NCBI RefSeq assembly: GCF_000380505.1
Contig: NZ_AQYH01000007.1
Coordinates: forward strand, 124,001 to 188,000
From: Kaistia granuli DSM 23481
Lineage (GTDB): Bacteria > Pseudomonadota > Alphaproteobacteria > Rhizobiales > Kaistiaceae
DNA length: 64,000 bases
Reading direction: 5' to 3'
Shown here: piece by piece, positions 43,819 through 53,399 of the stretch
How positions within the stretch are numbered: position 1 is the stretch's first letter
Layout of the letters: every line of letters starts with the position of its first letter
Notes under the pieces: generated by a model
What the model saw: the letters and a program-made list of their open reading frames with translations, nothing else
The model's database searches: none
What the model was told of the DNA's origin: nothing
Position numbers and translations under genes: made by a program

Positions 43819-44817
43819 ATGACCCAATCCGTCACCCAGCCTGACCGCAATGCCGGCGGCTTCAACCTGTTCAGCTTCGCGCGCAGTCAGGAAGGCGTCG
43901 TCGTCTTCCTGCTGGTCGCGCTGATGATCGTCGTCGCGGTGTTCAGCGCCGCCTCGCCCTATTTCTTCGACGTACGCAACGGCATGAATATCGGCCGTGC
44001 CATCTCGATCATCGGCATTGCCTCGGCCTTCACGACCTTGCTGATGATCGCCGGCGGGCTCGACCTGTCGATCGGCGCGGTGATGAACGCCGCCGGCGTG
44101 GTCGCCGCCATGGTGCTCACCCAGACCGGTCTCGGCGTCGGCGGCGCCATCCTCGCTGCAGTCGCTGTCGGGGCGCTGGTCGGCTGGGTCAACGGCATGT
44201 TCATTGCCAAGCTCGGCATCAATCCGCTGATCATGACGATCGCCATGCAGTTCGTCGTGCGGGGCCTGACGCTCGGCTTTTCGGCCTCGGCCTCCAAGGT
44301 CATCGTCGATCCGACGTTCCTGGCGATTGGGCAGAGCTATTTCCACCTCGGGCCGCTGGCCATTCCGGCGCCGCTGCTGTGGATGCTGCTGGCGATGCTG
44401 GTGTTGTGGTTCGTGCTGCGTTTCACGCTGTTCGGCAAATATGTCTACGCCGTCGGCGGCAAGGCCTCGGCATGCCGCCGGGCCGGCATCAACGTCAATG
44501 TCATCACCATCCAGCTCTACATGCTGAGTGGCATCGGCGCGGCGCTGGCCGGCGTCGTGCTGGCGGCGATCCAGGGCGCCGGCATTCCCTATGGCGCCGG
44601 CAGCGAGCTCAGCGTCATTTCCGCCGTCATTCTCGGCGGCGTCAGCCTCGCCGGTGGCGTGGGGTTGATCGAGGGGACGCTCGTCGCCGTGCTGCTGGTC
44701 GGCGTGCTCAAGAACGGCATGACGCTGATGGGGATCAGCTCGGTCTTCCAGATGGTGGCCGAGGGCCTGGTGCTGGTCGGCGCGGTGACGCTCGACCGCC
44801 TCAAGCGAAGGCTCTGA
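43819..44817 (+). CDS. Sugar-type ABC transporter permease (RbsC/FrcC family)
   Basis: 332 residues with about nine hydrophobic segments. Markers: IAGGLDLSIGAVMNAAGVVAA, NPLIMTIAMQFVVRG and ILGGVSLAGGVGLIEGT. CUT2 family permease that works with the flanking ATPase and binding protein. Confidence 0.92.
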   Translation: MTQSVTQPDRNAGGFNLFSFARSQEGVVVFLLVALMIVVAVFSAASPYFFDVRNGMNIGRAISIIGIASAFTTLLMIAGGLDLSIGAVMNAAGVVAAMVLTQTGLGVGGAILAAVAVGALVGWVNGMFIAKLGINPLIMTIAMQFVVRGLTLGFSASASKVIVDPTFLAIGQSYFHLGPLAIPAPLLWMLLAMLVLWFVLRFTLFGKYVYAVGGKASACRRAGINVNVITIQLYMLSGIGAALAGVVLAAIQGAGIPYGAGSELSVISAVILGGVSLAGGVGLIEGTLVAVLLVGVLKNGMTLMGISSVFQMVAEGLVLVGAVTLDRLKRRL

Positions 44818-44843
44818 AGAAACCGGAAATCCCGGACAAGAAA

Positions 44844-44871
44844 CGCCGGCACCCCGTCGATGGTGCCGGCG
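44844..44871 (+). other. Hairpin between permease and binding-protein genes
   Basis: A perfect 10-bp stem, CGCCGGCACC with GGTGCCGGCG, and an 8-base loop, 26 bp after the permease stop and 40 bp before the binding-protein start. Followed by A-rich, not T-rich, sequence, so it is more likely an RNA-stability or partial-termination element. Confidence 0.55.
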
Positions 44872-44911
44872 CCAAAAAACAACAATCGACACATCAACCA
44901 GAGAGGATGAC

Positions 44912-46057
44912 ATGTACAAAGCAGCAGGACTGACGGCCGTGCTGGCCGTTTCCCTTCTCGGCGTCGCGCCCATCGGCGCGGCGATCGCCCAGGACGCAGC
45001 GGCGAACCCAACGCTGACGCAGGATCCCGGCAATCCGAGCCAGGCGCGCCACTGGGTCACCTATGATGCCGCCGCCGGCGCATACCGGGTCGATTCCAGC
45101 GTCACCGCTGACCCGGCCAGCTGGAGCGCTGCCAATGCCGCCAAGGCGGCCGACCGCAAGCTGATCTGCTTCACGGCGGAAAGCGAAGAGTTCGACTGGG
45201 ACGTGGTGCTGGTGAACCCGAGCATGCGTCGGGCCGCCGAGGCCGCCGGTGTCGAGCTGCTGCTGCTCAACAACCAGTATCCGAGCACCACCAAACCGAT
45301 CGAGAACGCCGATATCTGCGTGCAGCGCAGCGCCGATCTCGTCGTCTCGTTCAACGTGTTCTCGGAAATCGCCCCGGCGATCATGACCAAGTACAATGAG
45401 GCCAAGATTCCGGTCATCGCTATGGACGTGGCGCATCCGGGCTCGGTCTTCTACGGCGCCGACAACTGCAAGACCGGCGCGCTGGCCGCCCAGTTCGCGC
45501 TGCAATGGGCCAAGGACAAGAACTGGCCGCTTGACCAGCTGCAGGTTGTGGCTGGTGTCGACCCCGCCGTCGGTGGCGCGCCGAACTGCCGCAACACCGG
45601 CTTCGTCGACGCCATCAAGGCGGCTGTGCCGCAGCTGCCTGCGTCGAACTACCATGACGTCGACATGCGCACGGGTGAGCTGGGCCCGGTCGCCGGCGCC
45701 ATCGCCGCGACCACCGATTGGCTGACCGCCCATCCGGATGCCAAGTACATCATCGCCACCTCGATCAATGATGACCGCGCCTATGGCATCGCCCAGGCGA
45801 TGAAGCAGGCCGGCCGCGGCGATTCCGCCGTTGACGGCATCGTCATCGGCAAGAACGCCGAGAAGGCGGCGCTCGACGCGGTCCGCGCCGGCGACACGCC
45901 GCTGGTCGGCACTGTCTCCTTCTTCGGCAACAAGTATGGCGACGACGTCATCCCGCTGGCGCTCGATATCCTGGCCGGCAAGCCGGTACCGAGCATCGTG
46001 AGCGTCGCCCATGAGGTGATCAGCAAGGCCAATATCGACACGCACTATCCGCAATAG
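44912..46057 (+). CDS. Periplasmic sugar-binding protein (CUT2 type)
   Basis: 381 residues. Signal peptide 1-26 (cleavage near AAIAQ/D). The mature protein has a type I periplasmic fold: LICFTAESEEFDWDVVLVNP, PVIAMDVAHPGSVFYGADN and NDDRAYGIAQAM. Several Cys residues (about 85, 136, 186, 224) could form disulphides. The ligand is probably a sugar or sugar acid matching the downstream enzymes. Confidence 0.88.
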   Translation: MYKAAGLTAVLAVSLLGVAPIGAAIAQDAAANPTLTQDPGNPSQARHWVTYDAAAGAYRVDSSVTADPASWSAANAAKAADRKLICFTAESEEFDWDVVLVNPSMRRAAEAAGVELLLLNNQYPSTTKPIENADICVQRSADLVVSFNVFSEIAPAIMTKYNEAKIPVIAMDVAHPGSVFYGADNCKTGALAAQFALQWAKDKNWPLDQLQVVAGVDPAVGGAPNCRNTGFVDAIKAAVPQLPASNYHDVDMRTGELGPVAGAIAATTDWLTAHPDAKYIIATSINDDRAYGIAQAMKQAGRGDSAVDGIVIGKNAEKAALDAVRAGDTPLVGTVSFFGNKYGDDVIPLALDILAGKPVPSIVSVAHEVISKANIDTHYPQ

Positions 46058-46082
46058 TCGATCGCCTTTCGATCCGTAGCAC

Positions 46083-46106
46083 CGGGCGCGGCGGGGGCCG
46101 CGCCCG
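46083..46106 (+). other. Hairpin after the binding-protein gene
   Basis: A 9-bp stem, CGGGCGCGG with CCGCGCCCG, and a 6-base loop in the 68-bp gap before the next gene. No T-tract. Confidence 0.45.
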
Positions 46107-46125
46107 AACCTGCCAGGGGAAAAGC

Positions 46126-47292
46126 ATGAGCACGCCCGTCAAGATCACCGCCGTCCACGTCTACCCGCTTGCCATCGCCGGCGACGCCAGCAACGATTTT
46201 CCCGTGGCTTGCCCGATGTCGATCTATCCGGAGTATCGGCCGAGCCGCCCGCTCTGGCGCGACAATTTCGGCGCCATGCTGGTCCGGATCGAGACCGATG
46301 CCGGTGTCGAAGGCATCGGCTACACCTCGATGGGCAGCCTGGTCTGCGCCGTCACCATCAAGCTGCACCTGGCCCGGCTGCTGATCGGCCAGGATCCGAC
46401 GCGAGTCGAGCGTCTCAACGACATTCTGGTGCGCTCCACCTATCATCAGGGTCGAGACGGCTTCCTGATGCACGCCATCAGCGCCCTCGACGTGGCGCTG
46501 TGGGACATCAAGGGCAAGCTCGCCCAGAGCTCCGTCTGCAACCTTCTGGGTGGCCCGGTGCAGGAAAGCCTGCCCTGTTACATGACCGGTTATGACGCCG
46601 ACAAGGTGATCCGCGGCGGTTTCACCGGCCTGAAGATTCCGCTGAAATACGGCCCGGCCAGCGGCCGCGACGGGTTGAGGAGCAATGTCGCCGACGTCGC
46701 GGCGCTACGTGAAAAGCTCGGGCCGGACCGGGACATCATGCTCGATTGCTGGATGGGCCTCGACGTGCCCTACACACTCGAGCTGGCGCGGGCGCTGGAG
46801 CCCTATCGGCTGCGCTGGATCGAGGAGCCGCTGCTCGCCGGCGACATCGAGGGCTACCGGCAGCTCCGTTCGAAATGGACCTCGGACACGCTGATCGCCT
46901 GTGGCGAGCACGAGACGCTGGTGCGTGGTGCCGAGCCGTTCATGCGCGACCGGCTGATCGATGTGTGGCAGGCCGACGTGACCTGGGCGGGCGGCATCAC
47001 CGAGATGCAGAAGATCGCGGGCCTCGCCATCGCCGCCGGGGTCAAGATCATCCCGCATTACGGCTATACGCCCTGGGCGGCGCACTTCATCCTCGCCTGC
47101 CAGGCCAGCCCGGCCATCGAGTGGTACGACCTGACCGGGGACCTCGTCGGCGACGAGCCGCTGTTCACCTCCGACATGGTGCTCAAGGACGGTCGCCTGT
47201 CGCCCGGAACGGCGCCGGGCTTCGGCATCGAGGTCAACTGGGACATGGTCGAGGCCAATCTCGATCGCCGCCTGGCGTTCGCCGAAGCATGA
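46126..47292 (+). CDS. Mandelate racemase/enolase superfamily dehydratase, rhamnonate-dehydratase-like
   Basis: 388 residues. The enolase-type active site is visible: D in MLDCWMGLDV, E in LRWIEEPL and E in ACGEHE as metal ligands, and H in KIIPHYGYTPW as the acid/base. LKIPLKYGPASGRDG and the Cys-Trp-Met after the first ligand closely resemble L-rhamnonate dehydratase (RhmD). It probably dehydrates an aldonic acid to a 2-keto-3-deoxy acid. Stop overlaps the next start (ATGA). Confidence 0.85.
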   Translation: MSTPVKITAVHVYPLAIAGDASNDFPVACPMSIYPEYRPSRPLWRDNFGAMLVRIETDAGVEGIGYTSMGSLVCAVTIKLHLARLLIGQDPTRVERLNDILVRSTYHQGRDGFLMHAISALDVALWDIKGKLAQSSVCNLLGGPVQESLPCYMTGYDADKVIRGGFTGLKIPLKYGPASGRDGLRSNVADVAALREKLGPDRDIMLDCWMGLDVPYTLELARALEPYRLRWIEEPLLAGDIEGYRQLRSKWTSDTLIACGEHETLVRGAEPFMRDRLIDVWQADVTWAGGITEMQKIAGLAIAAGVKIIPHYGYTPWAAHFILACQASPAIEWYDLTGDLVGDEPLFTSDMVLKDGRLSPGTAPGFGIEVNWDMVEANLDRRLAFAEA

Positions 47293-48110
47293 CCCCCGAC
47301 GCACAGAGCCTGGGCAGGGTCCGCTTCGACTTTACGGGCCGCGTCGTGCTGGTGACCGGCGTTGCCTCGTCGACCGGGATCGGCCGCGCCATCCTGCGCG
47401 GCTTCGCGGCCGCGGGCGCGACGGTCGCCGGCACCGATATCGACGCGGACGGTCTGCGCGAACTGGAGTCGGAGTTCCCCGATGGCCATTTCGGCCGGGT
47501 GGATTCCTGCAATTCCGCTGAAGTCCGCGACTTTGTCGCCGCTGTCTGCGAGCGCTTCGGCGGCGTCGACATCCTCGTCAACAATGCCGGCGTGGCGCCG
47601 TTCGCCCCGATCCTCGATCTCACCGAGGAAGACTGGGACCGCACCTTCGACACCAATGTGCGCGGCTATTTCCTGTTCGCCCAAGCCTTCGGCCGCCATC
47701 AGGTGCAGCGCCAGGCCGCGGGTGCCATCGTCAATGTCGCCTCGATCAGCGTGCATGTCTCGGGCGAAAACAAGGTACATTATTGCGCAAGCAAGGCCGC
47801 CGTCGGCAGCCTGACCAAGGGGCTGGCGCTGGAATTTTCGCGCCATGGCATCCGCGTCAACAGCGTGGAACCCGGCACGATCGACACCCGGATCGTCGCC
47901 GACCAGCCGGGCATCCAGCGCCTCGTCGAGGCGGCGCGCGACAATCCGCATCTGCCGATCAACCGGCTGGGCCGCGGCGAGGATCTCGTCGGCGCCACGC
48001 TGTTCCTGTGCAGCGATGCCGCCAGCTACATCACCGGCAGCGCCATTCTCGTCGATGGCGGCGATCTCGCCGGCAGCCTGTCGGCCGAGCCCCGGGGCAG
48101 CCAATCATGA
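47289..48110 (+). CDS. Short-chain dehydrogenase/reductase
   Basis: 273 residues. Cofactor motif VTGVASSTGIGRAI (a TGxxxxxGIG variant with an inserted residue), NNAGVAP, Ser in VASISVHVSG, and YCASKAA with the catalytic Tyr and Lys. The fold and position suggest NAD(P)-dependent oxidation or reduction of the sugar-acid intermediate. Coupled on both sides by ATGA overlaps. Confidence 0.9.
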   Translation: MTPDAQSLGRVRFDFTGRVVLVTGVASSTGIGRAILRGFAAAGATVAGTDIDADGLRELESEFPDGHFGRVDSCNSAEVRDFVAAVCERFGGVDILVNNAGVAPFAPILDLTEEDWDRTFDTNVRGYFLFAQAFGRHQVQRQAAGAIVNVASISVHVSGENKVHYCASKAAVGSLTKGLALEFSRHGIRVNSVEPGTIDTRIVADQPGIQRLVEAARDNPHLPINRLGRGEDLVGATLFLCSDAASYITGSAILVDGGDLAGSLSAEPRGSQS

Positions 48111-48889
48111 CCACGCCGCACTACCAGATCGAGGTCGTCACGGTCGGCCGCATGGACGAGGTGCCCACCCCTTCGATCTTTCGGCTCGAAGGCAATGGCC
48201 GCTACGAGCCGTTCTGCTACACGCTCTGCATCCTGCGCCAGGGCGAGCGCACGATTTTGATCAATACCGGCTTTCCCGAGGACGTCAGCGCCATCGCCAA
48301 GGCCTGGCGCGACGAGGATCCGCGGCTCGATTTCATCCGTACGGAAGACATGCGCCTTCCCGTGATCCTGGCGGCGCGCGGCATCGCCCCGGACAGCGTC
48401 GAGGCCGTGTTCCTGACGCCGATCGGCCCCTACAATACCGGCAACATCTCGATGTTCCGCAACGCCCGCATCTTCATCTCCAGGCGCGGCTGGGCCCATC
48501 AGATGGGTCTCGACGACAGCTTGCCGCGCGCGCCGCGCAACATCGCCATTCCCGATGCCGAACTCGCCAATCTGGTCACCGAAGGCTTTGAGCGGCTGAC
48601 CCTGCTCGATGACGAAGCGACGCCGCTGCCCGGCATCCGCACCTTCCATGTCGGTGTGCACCATCCCGGTTCGATCGCCATTGCCATCGAGACGGCGCGC
48701 GGCACCGCCATCTTCTCGGACGCGTTCTTCAAGTTCGCCAACATCGAGGCGATGAAGCCGATCGGCTATTGCCAGGATCTGCGCGAATGCCTGCGCAGCT
48801 ACAAGCGCATCGCCGCGGAGGCAGACTTGCTGATCCCCATGTACGACCCCGACCTGTTCCTTCGCTATCCCGGCGGGCTAGTGGGCTGA
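48107..48889 (+). CDS. Metallo-beta-lactamase-fold protein lacking the metal-binding motif
   Basis: 260 residues. The overall pattern is that of lactonase-like MBL hydrolases: ILINTGFPEDV, a motif-II-position loop, VGVHHPGSIAIAIET and AIFSDAFFKFAN. Where HxHxDH is expected the sequence reads VFLTPIGPYNTGNISMF, so the three His and the Asp are absent. It is therefore unlikely to be an ordinary zinc hydrolase and may have taken another role, for instance binding or catalysis without metal. Last gene of the operon. Confidence 0.78.
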   Translation: MTTPHYQIEVVTVGRMDEVPTPSIFRLEGNGRYEPFCYTLCILRQGERTILINTGFPEDVSAIAKAWRDEDPRLDFIRTEDMRLPVILAARGIAPDSVEAVFLTPIGPYNTGNISMFRNARIFISRRGWAHQMGLDDSLPRAPRNIAIPDAELANLVTEGFERLTLLDDEATPLPGIRTFHVGVHHPGSIAIAIETARGTAIFSDAFFKFANIEAMKPIGYCQDLRECLRSYKRIAAEADLLIPMYDPDLFLRYPGGLVG

Positions 48890-49071
48890 CCCGCGCCAGG
48901 CATCATCGGATCAACAAGGCGTGCCGTGGTCGTCGTGCGGAGGACTGGCCGACATCACACCCGTGTCCATGCGCGCTGGCGTCGGCCGGTGTGCCGGCGG
49001 TGCAAATTTTGCGGAGGTCAGCGGCCCCAGTCAGCCGATGACGCCTAGCCGAGGACCGAACCGGATTGCCG

Positions 49072-50445
49072 TCATGCCGTCGCCTGCTGTGTCGGAGAAA
49101 TGCCGGCGGGTCGCGGTTCGGCCTCGGCGATCTCCCGCGAATGCGGCGCGATGGCCGCCGTGACCGCCGTCACCGTCGAAACGCTGGCAAGGGTCATGAG
49201 TGTGTCCGAAACCGCGTCGACCGCGATGAACAGCACGAAGGCCGCTTCGAACGGCAGCTGCAGGTAGCCGCACAGGATCGACATCTGCGACAGGATCACC
49301 AGTCCGGCCATGCCGGTCGTGGTGAGCGCCAGCAGCGCCGAGGACACCCCGACCAGCGCGAGATCGCCGACCGAGAGCGTGCGCCCGTAGAGCTGCGCGA
49401 TGAAGATCACGCCGCCGACATAGAGGAAGATCGCCCCGGTCCGAAGCAGCGCTGCCTGCAGGGGGGCCAGCAGTTCGACGATGACCTGGTTGAACTTCAT
49501 CCTCTCCACCAGGAGATTGATGATCCACGGGATCGAGGCGATGGTCGAACGCGTGGTGATTACCACCATCAGCAGCGGCTGGAACGCCTTGATGGTGGCC
49601 CAGTAGCCGCGGCGGGAGCGGATCGCGACGATCACCACCGATGCGACCATGACCGACAGGGTCGAAAGGCCCATCACAACCAGGAAGCCGCCCATCAGCG
49701 TCAGTGGCTCCGGCCCGACCTGCGCGGTCTGCTCGGCGATGAGGATGAAGGTCGCGATCGGCAGGCCCCAGACGAACCAGTTGGTCAGGATGATGCAGGC
49801 GCGGTAGATCGCATCGAGGCCCTGGGCCAGGCTGGTCGCGGATTTCTGCGGAACCTGGCCGACGGCCAGCCCGAAGAGCAGGCAGAACAGCAGCACCTGG
49901 ATCGTTTCGCCCTTGGCGAGCGCGCCGAAGACATTGCTCGGCACGAGATGGAGGAGGATGCCAAGCGGGCCGGCGTCCTGGCTGATGGCCTCCGGCGCTG
50001 CCAGGGACAGCTGCAGGTCGGTCGACACGGCGCCCTGCGAGTTGATGAAGGTGCCGAGCCCGATGCGCGTCTGCGGATCGTCGATCTGGCCGGGTTGCAG
50101 CAGCAACGACAAGGTGCCGCTCAGCGCGACACCCAGGATCGAAACGATCACGACCGCCAGCGCGATGCGCGGCAGGTAGCGCACCGATCGCGGATCCTGC
50201 ACCATCGACGTGATCGAGAAGATCACCGACGAGACCAGCAGGGGCAGAACGACCATCGTCAGCAGGTTGAGATAGACCTTGGCGACCGGCGCCACGGCAT
50301 GGGCGATCGCCGGCGCGTGGATGCCGCAGAGGATTCCCGCCCCGATCAGCACCAGTGTGGTGACCGGCGAACGCAGGATGCGCTTGAGCAGGGTGAAGAG
50401 GTTGAAGCGTGGCGCCCGCGCGGGGAAGGTCTCGTCCGTTGGCAC
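49072..50445 (-). CDS. Dicarboxylate/amino acid:cation symporter (DAACS, GltP/DctA-like)
   Basis: 457 residues with about eight membrane segments and re-entrant loops. The family Ser-rich loop appears as TTRSTIASIP, and the second loop as TTTGMAGLVIL and DAVSDTLMTL. It would import dicarboxylates or acidic amino acids with protons or sodium. It begins 3 bp after the stop of an extracytoplasmic binding protein gene, an unusual partner for this carrier class. Confidence 0.87.
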   Translation of the reverse strand: MPTDETFPARAPRFNLFTLLKRILRSPVTTLVLIGAGILCGIHAPAIAHAVAPVAKVYLNLLTMVVLPLLVSSVIFSITSMVQDPRSVRYLPRIALAVVIVSILGVALSGTLSLLLQPGQIDDPQTRIGLGTFINSQGAVSTDLQLSLAAPEAISQDAGPLGILLHLVPSNVFGALAKGETIQVLLFCLLFGLAVGQVPQKSATSLAQGLDAIYRACIILTNWFVWGLPIATFILIAEQTAQVGPEPLTLMGGFLVVMGLSTLSVMVASVVIVAIRSRRGYWATIKAFQPLLMVVITTRSTIASIPWIINLLVERMKFNQVIVELLAPLQAALLRTGAIFLYVGGVIFIAQLYGRTLSVGDLALVGVSSALLALTTTGMAGLVILSQMSILCGYLQLPFEAAFVLFIAVDAVSDTLMTLASVSTVTAVTAAIAPHSREIAEAEPRPAGISPTQQATA

Positions 50446-50448
50446 GCT

Positions 50449-51300
50449 TCAGACACCCTTGCTGGCGCGATATCGCGCGACGATCTCATCGGTCTTTAGG
50501 ACGGCACCGCCCTGCGAAATGTCGAGGTACAGGTCGACGAAAGCAGCCAGGTGCGTGGCGTCCGGCCGAATGCCGATCGCCAGCGTATCCGTCTTGTCGT
50601 TCAGGGTGATCGAACGCGCGACGACGGTCAGGGAGGGGTCGTCGACGAGCAGCTTCTTGATCTCGAAATCGTCCCGATAGGCCATGTCGATCTCTTCGGC
50701 ACGGACCGCGTCGATCATCGATGTCCAGTCGGCAAACTCGCGGATGCTGGCCTTGGGGAAGCTCGTGCCGGCAAACTCGGCGAAGGCCGAATGGCCGATG
50801 ACACCCAGAATGCCGCTGAACTCACGGACGACCTGCTCGGTCGGCCGGTTGCCGGTCATCTGCGCCAGCCGGACGCGGTTGGCGATGAGGCCGTGATTAA
50901 ACACCGCATAGGGCCGCGAGTAGCGGATCAGTCGCCCGCGGCGCACCGTGCGGCTCAGCTTGCAGATCGCCAGATCGGCGGCGCCGGCGGCGATCAGATC
51001 AACGGCCTCGTCGAATGTCGCCGGCTGCCGGTCGAAGGTGACGTCCGTCTCCAGGGTTCGCGCGATCGCCTGGCTGAGCGCGACGTCGATGCCTGCATTG
51101 TCCGGCCCCGAGGCCTCGAAGAAGGGAGGCGACGCGAAGCGGGGCATCGCGATCCGCAGCGGGTTGTCGCGATAGAGGCGGGTGAGATCGCTGAGCGGCT
51201 GCGCGAAGGCACGCGGCGCGGCGATGGCCGTCACGGCGGCGCCCAGCAGGCCGCGCCGGGATAGATGTATGGGGCGCCGCATGGCGAACTTCGATGTCAT
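50449..51300 (-). CDS. Family 3 extracellular solute-binding protein
   Basis: 283 residues. Signal sequence with SRRGLLGAA (Tat-like) and cleavage near APRAFAQ. The mature part is a polar amino-acid binding fold (LRIAMPRFASPPFFEASG, GIDVALSQAIA, DLAICKLSRTVRR). No ABC permease or ATPase is adjacent; instead the DAACS symporter follows after 3 bp. It may deliver ligand to the symporter or act as a sensor. Confidence 0.85.
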   Translation of the reverse strand: MTSKFAMRRPIHLSRRGLLGAAVTAIAAPRAFAQPLSDLTRLYRDNPLRIAMPRFASPPFFEASGPDNAGIDVALSQAIARTLETDVTFDRQPATFDEAVDLIAAGAADLAICKLSRTVRRGRLIRYSRPYAVFNHGLIANRVRLAQMTGNRPTEQVVREFSGILGVIGHSAFAEFAGTSFPKASIREFADWTSMIDAVRAEEIDMAYRDDFEIKKLLVDDPSLTVVARSITLNDKTDTLAIGIRPDATHLAAFVDLYLDISQGGAVLKTDEIVARYRASKGV

Positions 51301-51816
51301 GGGTCCAGCCGCCCGATCGGGATGTCGGACGAGGCGGAGAGGTCATGGGGGGACGCGGCGGCCATCCATGCGTTCAATCGGGTGGAATTTGTTCCGGCCG
51401 ACCTTGTGCAGAACTGGCGTTTTACATGGGTCAAAGCTTTCTCTCATGCCCCCGAGTATCGATTGACGACAGAATAAATCGCATGGTCCTCTAGTCGAGG
51501 CAGTTTCCTTGGTAGCCTTACCTAACGCAAGGTGTCGCATCGAACATTCTGCGATGACTGACGGGTTGCCCAGCCCCTGAGTCCGACCTCGAGTGGCAGG
51601 ACTTCAGTTGCCGAGCGCTCGGAGGCTGGCCGTCCCGGCCAATCGAAATCGTCCGCGGCGACGGTCCCGTCACGGATCATCCCGGCTCATGCCGAGCCGA
51701 CGAGCCGGCACAGCAGGCACGGAGGAGGGCGAGCCCTGCCTCTGACCGCTTGGCGAAACCGGATGGTGCCGGAGTATACCTCCTGAGGGGAGAATCCCTG
51801 CCGGCCCAGATCCTGC
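51301..51816. other. Intergenic region, no gene seen
   Basis: 516 bp between the nickel operon's end and the binding-protein gene's start. Frames lack family features. The right-hand promoter of the binding-protein gene must lie at 51301-51500. Confidence 0.4.
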
Positions 51817-52623
51817 CTAGGCGACCTCGATCTGGCGGTGTACGGGCCGAGCCGGCAGGATGGCGCCCTGGAGCAATCGGCCCTCCTCGGAGCACAGCTT
51901 CAGGTCACGATCAACCGGCGCATCTTCCCTTATGGCGCCATCTGCGAGCACGATGACGCGGCCGCAGAAGAGCCGGACGAGGCGCAGGTCGTGGGTGATG
52001 AAGAGCACCGCCATGTCGAGGCTGGCCTTGAGCTGCTTCAACAGCTCGATCATCTGCATCTGCAGGACGAGGTCGAGATTGGAGACCGCCTCGTCCAGCA
52101 CCAGCAGCTTCGGGCCGGGGGCGATGGCCCGGGCGATGCAGACGCGCTGCAGCTGGCCGCCGCTCATCTGGGTCGGCAGCTTGCGCATGTCGTCGGGGGC
52201 GAGGCCGACCTGCATCAGCAGCGCGCGGACCTTCCGGTCGCGTTCGTCTGCGTTCAGCGTCGTCAGGTGCCGTAGCGGCTCGGCGAGGATCCGGCCGATC
52301 GTGTGGCGTGGGTTCACGGCGCCGAGCGAATCCTGGAAAACGATCTGGACCGAGCGCCGGTAGTCCCGGTAGGCCTCGCCGGACAGGCCCCCGATTTCTG
52401 TCCCCGCGAACGCGATCTTGCCGCTGTCCGGTCGCTCGAATCCGAGCAGCAGCCGGCCGAGCGTGCTCTTGCCGGAGCCGCTGCGGCCGAGCAGGGCAAT
52501 GCTCTCGCCGGCCGCGATGTCGAGGTCGATGTCACGGAGCACGGTCTTGGGCTTCGATTGCCCGACCAGCGAGACCGTCGAATAGGACTTCGACACGGAA
52601 CGCGCGGAAAGGATCGGGGTCAT
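51817..52623 (-). CDS. nikE: Nickel ABC transporter ATPase NikE
   Basis: 268 residues. Walker [10 protein letters not shown], signature [14 protein letters not shown] and a Walker B region reading [13 protein letters not shown], where Ala replaces the usual Pro, as in E. coli Nik[15 protein letters not shown] also matches NikE. Start overlaps the nikD stop (ATGA). Confidence 0.88.
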   Translation of the reverse strand: MTPILSARSVSKSYSTVSLVGQSKPKTVLRDIDLDIAAGESIALLGRSGSGKSTLGRLLLGFERPDSGKIAFAGTEIGGLSGEAYRDYRRSVQIVFQDSLGAVNPRHTIGRILAEPLRHLTTLNADERDRKVRALLMQVGLAPDDMRKLPTQMSGGQLQRVCIARAIAPGPKLLVLDEAVSNLDLVLQMQMIELLKQLKASLDMAVLFITHDLRLVRLFCGRVIVLADGAIREDAPVDRDLKLCSEEGRLLQGAILPARPVHRQIEVA

Positions 52624-53399
52624 GCCACCTCCGGATAGAGCGCCATGTGGGCCTCGACCAGTTCGCGCGTCGCGATACGCTGCGGGTTGTCGAAGATATC
52701 CCGGGTCGACGCCATCTCGATGATGCGTCCGTTCTCCATCACCGCCACCTCGTCGGCGAGGCGGGCGACGACACCCATGTCATGCGTGATCATCAGCACG
52801 CCGAGATTGCGGCGCCGCGCCAGATCGTCGAGCAGGTCGAGGATACGGGCCTGTACGATCAGGTCGAGATCGGTCGTCGGCTCGTCCGCGAAGAGAAACG
52901 GCGCATCGGACAGAAGCGCGAGCGCGATCATCGCCCGCTGCAGCATGCCGCCGCTCATCTCGAAGGCGTGCAGGCGCAGCACCGTCTCGCTATCCTCGAG
53001 CCCGACGGTGTCGAAGGCGTCGAGGGTCCGGCTTCGCCAGCCCGCGTCGAGCTTGTCGACCGCGCGCAGGGTCTCCCTGGCGTGGTCCGCCATGGTCTGG
53101 ACCGGATTGAAGGCCGAGCGCGGGTTCTGCAGGATCGTCGCGACGACGTGCCCGCGCAGCTTTTGCGGGGCGATCGGCTTGCCGTCGTGGAGCACCTCGC
53201 CATGCGTGACCCGCACACCCGGCGGCAGGACGCCCTGCGCGCCGCTGCAGGTCATCGACTTGCCGCATCCGCTGGCGCCGACCAGGGCGAGGATGCGGCC
53301 GCGCCGGATCGTCAGGCTGACGCCGTCGACGAGCACGTGGTCATGATTGCCGTGCCTGGCGGCGATGCGCAGGTTCTCGATCGTCAGGGTCGCGGTCAA
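52620..53399 (-). CDS. nikD: Nickel ABC transporter ATPase NikD
   Basis: 259 residues from a TTG that overlaps the nikC stop (TTGA); GGAG lies 10 bp upstream. Walker [10 protein letters not shown], signature [15 protein letters not shown] and Walker [14 protein letters not shown]. coli NikD has 254 residues, which supports this start over the open frame to 53561. Confidence 0.88.
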   Translation of the reverse strand: MTATLTIENLRIAARHGNHDHVLVDGVSLTIRRGRILALVGASGCGKSMTCSGAQGVLPPGVRVTHGEVLHDGKPIAPQKLRGHVVATILQNPRSAFNPVQTMADHARETLRAVDKLDAGWRSRTLDAFDTVGLEDSETVLRLHAFEMSGGMLQRAMIALALLSDAPFLFADEPTTDLDLIVQARILDLLDDLARRRNLGVLMITHDMGVVARLADEVAVMENGRIIEMASTRDIFDNPQRIATRELVEAHMALYPEVA

